From: Euperipatoides rowelli
Taxonomy: Eukaryota > Onychophora > Udeonychophora > Euonychophora > Peripatopsidae
Strand: one strand, 5' to 3'
Length of the DNA stretch: 15,449 nt
Assembly (NCBI GenBank): GCA_003024985.2
Contig: PXIH01S0037245.1
Notes under the pieces: generated by a model
Database searches by the model: none
What the model was told of the DNA's origin: nothing
Seen by the model: only the letters and a program-made list of their open reading frames with translations
Part shown: in pieces, positions 8,363 to 15,449 of the stretch
Numbering within the stretch: position 1 is the first letter of the stretch
Layout: each line of letters starts with the position of its first letter
Program-made: the position numbers and the translations under genes

Positions 8363-9163
8363 TTAACCTTGCGGTCATTGCGGTCAAAAAGTTACATGAA
8401 TAGTCACGGTGTATTTGTCAGATACATGTGTATAAATAAAAATATAAAAAAACTAAAATAGTATTCTTTTGTTCTATTTTTTTATCAGGAATTTTAATAT
8501 ATATATTAAAAAAAATCCAACAAACAGATTTTCCTTTATGAATTTTTTTCTATATATCCGAATACAACCAAAATCATTTCAGCTTGTATTTTCCCCGTAT
8601 TTCCCGTATGTCCAAACAATATATCGTTAAATATATCATAAACTATAATAGCTAGAAAAAAGCTTAAATAGCATTTTTTGTTCAATTTTTTCTCATCATT
8701 TTATCATATATAAAAAAAAAAATCCAACAAAGATATTTTTTTTATGAATTTATTTGTAAAAGTTGCAATAAAAAAAAAGAAAAGTAAAACGCCAGTTCTT
8801 CTTACATTATAATTACCACTTCTCTGTCGTTAAAGCCATAAATTTTTGGTTTTGATTTTTGAAATAAGCATTCAATTTTGATTTGAAAATGTATTAGTTC
8901 ATTCATAAATGTTTTATAATAGTTAAATTACAGCTACCTGAACGAAATACTTACGTGAGTCGTCGTGGTGTATCTGAAAAAAAAAATCAATGGAAATCAA
9001 TATATTCCTTACCGTCACAATACCGGCTAATTGACAGATGAAAAAATCATTAATTTAGGAGCATTAAAGGCTGTTTAATATTCTAGCTAAGCGCATTATC
9101 TAGAAATTAATTTTTAAAAATGAATTATGTATTTAATAAATACTGCGACGACCGAAGGGTTAA
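8363..9163 (-). mobile_element. piggyBac-like MITE, copy 2 (TTAA-flanked, 793 bp)
   Basis: Intact TTAA at 8363-8366 and 9160-9163 bound the element. Its ends are CCTTGCGGTCATTGCGGTC (left) and, read inward from the right, CCCTTCGGTCGTCGCAGTA. They match at 13 of 19 positions, mostly differing by transitions. TTAA target duplication and a CCC-type inverted terminus are hallmarks of the piggyBac superfamily. Inside are a palindrome TGTATTTGTCAGATACA (8410-8426), a related GTGTATCTGA word near 8970, and GTATTTAATAAATAC (9129-9143). The interior is homologous, on the opposite strand, to MITE 1 (1641-2428), including the two-copy block at 8470-8553 and 8674-8759. No transposase is encoded. Confidence 0.75.
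8470..8759 (-). repeat. Internal direct repeat of MITE 2
   Basis: On the minus strand both copies read TTCATAAA, an AAATCTGTTTGTTGGATTT-like block, ATATAT, AAAAT, GATRARAAAAA and GAACAAAA. They correspond to 2049-2138 and 2222-2308 of MITE 1 and show that the two MITEs share one ancestor. Confidence 0.7.
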
Positions 9164-9235
9164 ATAAAATTATTATGGTACATTTCTGGTTCCATTTTTA
9201 AATTATAATTTCAAAGTATAATTTTTTGATTAATA

Positions 9236-9266
<31 letters not shown>

Positions 9267-9715
9267 TTTTACAATCATTTTAAAAATGTTGATTATTTTT
9301 TAAAAATTTCTCAATGCTGTATAAAAGCAACTGACTATAAATAATAATAATGGATAACATAGGAAATATTTCAGCCAATGAGATCTTACTGGTTGATGAA
9401 TTTCATCATTCCTATTATTAGATTAATCAATCTGCATCAGTTTTACTTTTATTTGCCATCCTTTATGACTGATTAACCATGTGAAGAAATCATCATTTTC
9501 TAACTGAATGAAAAATGAGATTTGTTTGGCTTAAATTGATAAAAAAAAATAATACTTTCTATGGAATCATTAAAATGTTCCAAGTCAGGAAAAAAAAAAA
9601 ATCGGTAACTTATAATAGATTGACTTTTTTATAAAATATTAATATATTGATCACGTTGTACATATTCCGATCAGTTTTTTTTTTTTTCCAGTTGTCATTT
9701 GATTTGGTTTATCAT
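9164..9715. other. AT-rich non-coding stretch
   Basis: No gene. It contains the (TC)n tract listed separately and small palindromes such as GATGAATTTCATC near 9395. Nothing else is supported. Confidence 0.5.
9236..9270 (+). repeat. (TC)n microsatellite followed by poly-T
   Basis: About eleven TC units (9236-9258) run straight into a T run to 9270. A plain simple-sequence tract. Confidence 0.95.
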
Positions 9716-9720
9716 CTTAG

Positions 9721-9861
9721 TTTTTTTTTTTTTTTTTATACTAGCAAAAAATCGTTTCCAAAGAAATGCAAAGATTGAAAAAAAAAAAAANTTTTTTTTT
9801 TTTTTTTTATACTAGCAAAAAATCGTTTCCAAAGAAATGCAAAGATTGAAAAAAAAAAAAA
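9721..9861 (+). repeat. Exact 70-bp duplication separated by one N
   Basis: Both copies (9721-9790 and 9792-9861) start with 17 T, carry the same unique core ACTAGCAAAAAATCG.. and end with 13 A. The single N at 9791 sits exactly between them. Identity including homopolymer lengths, with an N at the joint, points to two contig ends that overlap but were never merged. An apparent reading frame on the minus strand across this joint is therefore not real. Confidence 0.85.
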
Positions 9862-11610
9862 GAATACAAAGGAAAGTTTGGAGACAATTTTTTTTAGATT
9901 TTCAATAAAAGCATAAACTGGAAATATAATCCCTGGAGAAACACTTCCAGGTTCCATATGGCATATGTGCATGCACTTTCCCCTTATGTTTTAATTTGCT
10001 TTTCATAAAAAAAAATTAAGAAGAAAGCTCTACTGGTAAATTAATTTGAAGTACTTCTCTGACTAATAATAATGTATTTTTGAAGATAGAACAACTAATA
10101 ATATGAATAATTTTACTTGTTCAGTTCTGACCATTTAAACAATAGTATTATAAAGGCTGACATATTTATCCAGACAAAGTATATAAGATAAGTTAAGGGG
10201 AAGACAGTTAGCCAACATTTTAATCCTAATTCCTTAGTCAAACAGGATCAATATTTGCCTGATAACATCTGCTCACATTTTATATTTACTAAAAATCTAA
10301 TCCAATATTATGCATAACAAATAATTAAATGTGTTAAAAGTCAGGAAAATAAACTAATTGAAAATATAAAAATGCTGAAAAATAAAATTATTTTGCCTAA
10401 ATATCCCCCCCCCCCCCACAAAAAAAAATAGCATTAGTTTTCTGTTTAATTAATAAATAATAACAAATCTAAAATCATAAACATATACATTTCAAAGACT
10501 GAAATTGAATACATATTTTAAATAACAAAACCAAAAAATTATATTTCATATTGCAGAGAAAAAGTGAGACAAACCATCAAAAAAATGGGGAGAAATTTTT
10601 GTTTATTTGTTTTGTTTACATATTTAGTGTGCTTTATTTAAAAACTAAAAAAATACTGATTCCAATAAATACATCTACTCAAGAGCTGTATTAAAGATGT
10701 AAGATTTATGAACATAAACAATAATTTTACATTTTCAATCCTTTGTAAATGTACTGTGTGACATATTAATCCATCTCATACTTTGAGGTGATAAAGATCA
10801 TGTGATTCCAAACATATCCTGGTTTGTGGATCATATATTTATACATGCTTTGCTACCCATTACATAAAATAAGGATAGATTTTCATAAGATCCTGTGTAA
10901 CACTACAGTCAGGCTTGTACAATATTTATGCAGATCTATTTATTTGTTCTCCATCTTGTTAACTGTTTAATCAATTGTATCTTGGAATTTTACAAAATAC
11001 ATTAGGCACACTGTTGTTGTTATTCAGATTTATTTAGCTTGATATCATTTTTGATAAAGGATCTTTGTAAAGCAGTAGGCCTAAATAGAGTAAAATTAAA
11101 ATATTGTACATAATACTAGAATTTATTTATTTTTATTTTTTTTTATTTTTTTACGCTTAAAATTAAAAATCGTAATAACTGTTGGGAATAAAAAGAGGAA
11201 TATGAATGACTTTTGATTAGAGCAATTTCTTGCATTACCAAACAAACCCTGCAGATAACTTGAGTAAATTTACACATACACATTTTCATTGATGACACTA
11301 AGAATTTTTTTGTTTTGAAAAAAGATGCTTTATGTACGAATGACTCTGATAAAATGACTCAAATTGAAATGACTCAAATTGAGTCTCTATTATGAGATCA
11401 ACAATCCAGGAGTTATTTCATAACATTAAGGATGTGAATCTCTTCTAAAAAATGACAATATAACAAACTACTCTATGAATGTTGATCTTTTTGTGAATAT
11501 TGAATCACTTGGTATAAAGCCTGTCAAAATGACAGAAAAAAATTAAGGGTTAGATCATCTTGGNCCTTTTTTGGTAACGGTTAAATTTTGTGCATTGTTT
11601 TTCCATGAAA
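9862..11610. other. AT-rich non-coding stretch
   Basis: No gene or recognisable transposon in 1.7 kb. Visible items are a run of 13 C at 10405-10417, an imperfect hairpin near 10800-10836 (CCAAAC with GTTTGTGG), a short 15-bp tandem at 11353-11382, and CTGTCA-AAA-TGACAG near 11521-11535. An unresolved base lies at 11564. Confidence 0.5.
11353..11385. repeat. 15-bp tandem carrying TGACTCA, ending in a palindrome
   Basis: AAATGACTCAAATTG is present twice in tandem (11353-11367, 11368-11382), preceded by a third ATGACTC at 11340. The second copy runs into GACTCAAATTGAGTC (11371-11385), a palindrome apart from its central base. TGACTCA is the consensus AP-1 (bZIP) site, but a regulatory role is not shown by sequence alone. 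The palindrome resembles those of TTAA MITE 1. Confidence 0.55.
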
Positions 11611-11950
11611 ATTTATAAACAGCATCATTTAGCCATTTCTATTTATAAAGGGCATTATTTATCCATATGTATTTATTAAGGACATCATTTAGTCATATGT
11701 ATTTATAAAGGGCATCATTTATCAATTTATATTTATAAAGGGCATCATTTATCCATATGTATTTATAAAGGACATCATTCAGTCATATGTATTTATAAAG
11801 GGCAACATTTAGCCATTTATATTTATAAAGAGCATCATTTAGCCATATGCAGCTATAAAGAGCATCATTTAGCCGTATGTATTTATTAAGGTATCATTTA
11901 GCCATGTGTATTTATAATAGGCATCATTTGGCCTTGTGCATTTATAAAGG
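11611..11950 (+). repeat. 30-bp minisatellite, about 11 copies
   Basis: The unit is close to ATTTATAAAGGGCATCATTT followed by AGCCATATGT. Units start at 11611, 11641, 11671, 11701, 11731, 11761, 11791, 11821, 11851 and 11881 at exact 30-base steps. The unit at 11881 is 29 bases, the next starts at 11910, and a partial one follows from 11940. Divergence is mostly single substitutions, with higher decay at the right edge. There are no spacers. Because 30 is a multiple of three, one frame stays open through about seven units (11680-11886), but it has no start codon and outer units carry TAA. Confidence 0.93.
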
Positions 11951-12329
11951 TGATGAACAGCATTAGCTAGTATTATAGAATCAACAACAGCATTGACTTG
12001 TATAAATTGCATTAGGAACCATAATCTCATTCAAAATATTGAAGAGACTAAATATTGATTCTGATCAATCCTGAACTCTAGCTGTCAAAGATGGAATTAC
12101 ATGATAGTGAGCAAAGGTGTCCACAAAAAAAATTCAAGGAAGGGGGGGGGGGGACAAAATCTAAATTTTTTGTTGCGTATATTTTGATGATTTTTTTTTT
12201 CGGTTGTGCTGATGTTTTGACAACCTTTTCATAGTTCGTTTCTATCAAACTTTTTCTGAATAAGTGCATCTAAAAAATATAACTGATTATTTCACATATA
12301 AAAATAATGACACAGCTTTTTTTCCCCAG
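11951..12329. other. AT-rich non-coding stretch with a G run
   Basis: No gene. A run of 12 G lies at 12142-12153 and a T run near 12190-12199. Short open frames here have no recognisable content. Confidence 0.5.
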
Positions 12330-12465
12330 GATAGGGCAAAGCACCATTCCTTGCTCCTCCCATTTGAACTCTTTTGATGTTAACCATTATTCAAGCACCA
12401 TCTGCCACATCACTAAAATTGTTCTGCACTCCCTGTGTTTAATCCTATACAATTGTAAATTATAG
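12330..12465 (+). other. GC-richer open stretch after a splice-acceptor-like site
   Basis: A pyrimidine tract ending TTTTTTTCCCCAG (up to 12329) is followed by a frame open from 12331 to the TAG at 12463-12465, 44 codons with no start codon. Base composition is visibly less AT-rich than its surroundings. I recognise no protein family in either strand. It could be a terminal exon, the GC-richer part of an unknown repeat, or chance. The end overlaps the hairpin that begins at 12448. Confidence 0.2.
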
Positions 12466-12533
12466 CTCTCATATTATTTAAGGAGATGTAGTAACATCTC
12501 CTTATATAATATGAAAGTTATAATTCACATGTA
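12448..12533. repeat. Long imperfect hairpin (~40-bp arms, 4-base loop)
   Basis: The left arm 12448-12489 and right arm 12494-12533 pair almost throughout, with GGAGATGT-AGTA-ACATCTCC at the tip and CATATTAT/ATAATATG further down. A few mismatches and one 2-base bulge are present. The loop is very short. It could be a foldback MITE or, if transcribed, a long double-stranded RNA stem. Confidence 0.85.
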
Positions 12534-12566
12534 TATTTAATAAGATGAAAACTTGCTCATGTGAAT

Positions 12567-12590
12567 ATTTATATTGTATACAATATAAAT
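12567..12590. repeat. Perfect 24-bp palindrome
   Basis: ATTTATATTG-TATA-CAATATAAAT reads identically on both strands. It lies 33 bases after the long hairpin. Confidence 0.9.
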
Positions 12591-12595
12591 TAACC

Positions 12596-12633
12596 GGGCA
12601 ACAATAAATGTTTTTAAACATATTATTGTGTCC
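12596..12633. repeat. Imperfect hairpin, 18-base arms, 2-base loop
   Basis: GGGCAACAATAAATGTTT, TT, then AAACATATTATTGTGTCC. The arms pair except for a small number of mismatches. It is the last of the inverted repeats packed into 186 bases. Confidence 0.8.
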
Positions 12634-12639
12634 TAATTC

Positions 12640-13799
12640 TAGCTTTTTCAGGTAATTTCCATCCTATTTATATTTTGAATAATGTCTTACCTTACCTTAC
12701 ACATGAGCTATGCAATTAACAAAGTGCTGTCCTACAATAATAGTCCTTTGTAGAAAAGAAGCGATCTCCTTCTCAGTCCTTGTTCCTCATTGTCTTTGAA
12801 ATAAGAAACAAAGAGAACAAACATAATAAGTTTATCATTGTTTGTTACATTTCTTCTCTCTAGGTTACCATTAAGCAGGTAAGACCAAAGCCATTCATTT
12901 TGCATCTTAGCACTAGTGACAGAGCCCCTGACACCAAGTTCTGTACAACTAATGGTCAAACAAGGTAGCCTATCTCTATAGTTATTAAATGTAAGGTTAA
13001 AGACAGTTAAATATACATAAAAACTAATAATTTATATAAAAAGATGAAAACCAGACATTTTGCCAACCAAAATTAACTTATAATACCATCCTATAATACC
13101 ATCTTATAGCTGTTTCAATTGTGTGAGGCTATTTGTTAACTATTTGAGTCCATATCAAAATCAAATTTCCTTATATTTTTTTTAAATAACAATGCTATAA
13201 GACTATACATTTAAATAAATTAAATAAACATAACATACATTGCAAAAAGAAAGAAAAAATAGAACAGAACAGATATGATTTGCTCAGTTTATAATGAATG
13301 ATTTTTATCACAAGGAACAATAAATTATTTTCCCATATGAAGATATTTTGCTTCAATTTTAACTTGATAATATTACAATCATGATCTTATTGATTTCTTT
13401 AATAATGTCAGTGAATAAATTATGTGGCAGAAATGCATCTTAATGGTTTTATAATGTTGTTATTATGATATAGTCAGTTAAGGGTTGAAGTCTACATAAT
13501 CACCAAGATTAATTCTTCTTTATAATTAATAAAATATTATAGTTGCAATGTACTTTCAAGCATTAAAAATAAAGCTTTTTTTAAAAAAAAATGTATGGTT
13601 AAATTTACATTTAAATTATTTAAGTTTGATGATTAATTTTTAAAATATTAAACGTAACAGTATGACAAGGAAGAGTGGCAAAAATATGAACAAAATAAAC
13701 AATTCTGGAAAGAGTAGAATAAATTTTTAAATGAACACATTATGTTAAATATATTACAGTTATTAAAAAGGAATGTATGTAATATTTTTATTTATTCTA
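12640..13799. other. AT-rich non-coding stretch
   Basis: No supported gene. An open frame on the minus strand (12732-12959, 75 codons) lies in a locally GC-richer patch but matches no family I recognise. The same patch holds a splice-acceptor and donor pair 15 bases apart on the plus strand (see findings). A 14-bp unit, CTATAATACCATC-like, is duplicated at about 13078-13106. Confidence 0.45.
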
Positions 13800-14662
13800 T
13801 AATATAAAGCAAGTAAGACTGAATTGGAAGTACCCTTGATAAAGATTAATATAATTAGAGCACAATACGGATTGAAAATCAATATAGAAAAAAAAACAAA
13901 AACACTGGTGATTGTAACAAAGGAAACATTAAAAGCAAGATAAGAAATGGAAGGGAAAATAATAAAACAGGTGAAGAAATTCAGATATGTGGTCAGCTTG
14001 ATATGGTAGATGGCAGAACCACAAAATAAATCAAAACAAGGATAGAAATGGAAAAATCTGTATTTTAGAAACAAAATGAATGTCTAAGAAGAGACATTAA
14101 CAAGCATTTAAAATTGAAGATGTTAAAATGCTATGTTTTGTCAGTTTTATCATGTGGACTTGGACTTTAACTAAAAATTTTGAAAGGAAGATCAATGTTT
14201 TTGGTATCTGGTGTGCAAGAAGAATGTTGAAAATAAAATGGGCAGATTTAATCAGAAATTAGGAAGTGTGGAATAGATGACTGAGGAGGTGGTTATGGTC
14301 TTTTGGATTAAATAAGGAAGAGAAAATGGAAAAATGTTGGGAAGGTCTTGAGAGGATCTGCAGGAATTAGACTAGTAACAGCATTGGAAGGATGGACAGA
14401 AAGGGACAAAAGAAGAGGAAGACCATGAGGATAATGGTTGGATGACCTTAAGGACTGGAATAACAGCAGACAATTATCTCCATTAAAAAGAAGAGCTTAA
14501 GATAGAAATCTGTGGTGATCCATGAAGGCAAACCTCCACCTTGAAGAATGCACCAAATGTTAATGATAATATAAAGTAAGATATATTAACCATCCACAGG
14601 CGGTGTCATAATTGTCACAATAGAGGGTGACTTGACCACACAATACTGTAATAAATAAATCA
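13800..14662 (+). pseudogene. Decayed 3' end of a non-LTR retrotransposon (reverse transcriptase C-terminal region)
   Basis: A non-LTR endonuclease/reverse-transcriptase polyprotein lost its 5' part; only the region after the catalytic YADD palm motif remains. Conceptual reading gives AQYGLKINIEKKTKTLV, then EGKIIKQVKKFRY, DGRTTK, IKTRIEMEKSVF, LKMLKCYVLSVLS, WTLTKNFERKINVF, WCARRMLKIKWADLIRN, RRGRP and WLDDLKDW, ending LHLEECTKC and TAA at 14561-14563. These are the conserved blocks of the C-terminal region of animal RTE/CR1/Jockey-like elements (KTK, DGR, GRP..W.DD, DR..W). The reading changes frame near 14003, near 14160 and again before 14327, and carries in-frame stops (first at 13941), so it is dead. 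A short 3' UTR ends in an AATAAATAAAT-like tail near 14662. The clade is not assigned. Confidence 0.85.
14564..14662 (+). other. 3' UTR and tail of the LINE relic
   Basis: It follows the TAA and contains the only GC-richer part (CACAGGCGGTGTCATAATTG). It ends in TGTAATAAATAAAT, a simple A/T-rich tail as used by many non-LTR elements for target-primed reverse transcription. The exact end is uncertain because the flanking DNA is equally AT-rich. Confidence 0.5.
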
Positions 14663-15449
14663 ATATTTAGACTAGTAAAACTATTAATTTCCTTTTGATT
14701 ATTTTATTATTGCAAAACTAACTGAATCTTCATAATCATGTTATAAAAAACTAAAGCAACAAAATAAACATAGAAAGTAGACAGGCACACAAAAGTAGTG
14801 AGTAAACCAAAAGAAATGGTTTAATTTTAATCTTTTTTTCTTTACACTCATCATGATTCTTCAAAAATGTTTCCCTTACTTTTGGAGTCATTTATGTTGG
14901 ATATATACAAATTAAATACATTATCTATTTGTATAAAATATTATTAGTATATAATGTTGGTCACTGGAATAAAATAATATAAGCATTATATAGCAAAAAA
15001 TTGAATTTTTTACATGACCAGAAATGCACTATATGATGTGTGTCAAGGTCATATAAATGCAGAAAAATAAATTAAATCCACTTAGAGTAAATTGTACAAC
15101 TAATAACTTATTAAAAAAAATATCCAATGAAGGAATGCATTGGGGGAGGGGATGAATATAGCCTAAATACACAAACAAATGAATTTAACTAAAAATAAAC
15201 ATGTTGGCACTCAGTTTTCTCCAACATGCCCAAAGGAGGGTTTAATTAAAATTTTATTATATTGTAATTACAAGTGCTAGATGTAATGGGTTTAGATATA
15301 ATAATTGAATGATTATTGGGTTCTATTTTAAACTATTATTCAGTCAGTTGCAATATACTTTGAATTTCTTTATTGATTCTCATAGGGTAACTGGCTAATG
15401 TAATATCTGTGTTGCTATTGATTTATACTACAAATAAGTAAGTTTAATA
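14663..15449. other. AT-rich non-coding stretch
   Basis: No gene or recognised element. A hairpin with ATACAAAT and ATTTGTAT arms lies near 14905-14935. TCAAGGTCA, the consensus binding word of FTZ-F1/ERR-type nuclear receptors, occurs near 15043-15051, but a single copy is not evidence of function. Confidence 0.5.

Noticed and set aside
9736-9972. 78-codon frame on the minus strand
   Set aside because: It reads through the N and both copies of the duplicated block, so it is likely an assembly product of low-complexity residues.
11611-11950. CRISPR array
   Set aside because: The 30-bp units are directly adjacent with no spacers and diverge from each other; this is a minisatellite in a eukaryotic context.
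12078-12269. 63-codon frame on the minus strand
   Set aside because: It includes the G run read as poly-proline and a T run read as poly-lysine; no family resemblance.
12460-12520. Canonical miRNA precursor
   Set aside because: The stem is long but the loop is only four bases and the site lies in a cluster of hairpins; small-RNA data would be needed.
12732-12959. 75-codon frame on the minus strand as a real gene
   Set aside because: Composition is more gene-like than elsewhere, but no recognisable family, no supporting start context and no neighbouring exon could be shown.
13763-14074. 103-codon hydrophobic frame on the minus strand
   Set aside because: It is antisense to the reverse-transcriptase relic; A-rich lysine codons read backwards give phenylalanine and isoleucine.
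15043-15051. Nuclear-receptor site TCAAGGTCA as an enhancer
   Set aside because: A single 9-mer in 15 kb is compatible with chance and nothing around it supports regulation.

Overview
The window is about 75% A+T eukaryotic intergenic or intronic DNA. It contains no intact protein-coding gene. The mix of elements points to an invertebrate animal, possibly an arthropod: tRNA-headed SINE, 5'-truncated non-LTR retroelement, TTAA-flanked piggyBac-like MITEs, and hAT-like non-autonomous elements with 8-bp target duplications. That assignment is inference; no species-diagnostic gene is present. Four isolated N bases (5785, 7130, 9791, 11564) show a draft assembly. At least one, 9791, sits inside an exact 70-bp duplication that looks like an unmerged overlap.

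Layout: 1-1640 is featureless AT-rich DNA with a few palindromes. About 1641-2428 is a piggyBac-like MITE with four copies of a GACTC-GAGTC palindrome and an internal 14-bp-arm hairpin. 2429-4217 is non-coding with two short degenerate tandem arrays and one GC-elevated patch. 4226-4741 is a 516-bp hAT-type MITE. About 5200-5441 (minus) is a tRNA-derived SINE. 5767-6782 is a 1016-bp second hAT-type element with a subterminal 14-bp array. 6880-6950 is a possible third hAT end. 7110-7845 holds direct repeats. 8367-9159 is a second TTAA MITE, inverted and homologous inside to the first but with different termini. 9164-11610 is mostly featureless, with a (TC)n tract, the duplicated block at the N, and a 15-bp AP-1-like tandem. 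11611-11950 is a 30-bp minisatellite. 12330-12640 has a GC-richer open stretch followed by a dense hairpin cluster. About 13800-14662 is the decayed 3' end of a LINE (reverse transcriptase C-terminal part plus 3' UTR). The remainder is AT-rich and unassigned.

No genes work together here. What can be read is a transposon graveyard. Its most informative part is the pair of related TTAA MITEs, which keep the same interior and layout while their terminal palindromes have been replaced. The hairpin cluster at 12448-12633 and the antisense SINE, which carries a ready-made splice acceptor, are the other points worth a second look.
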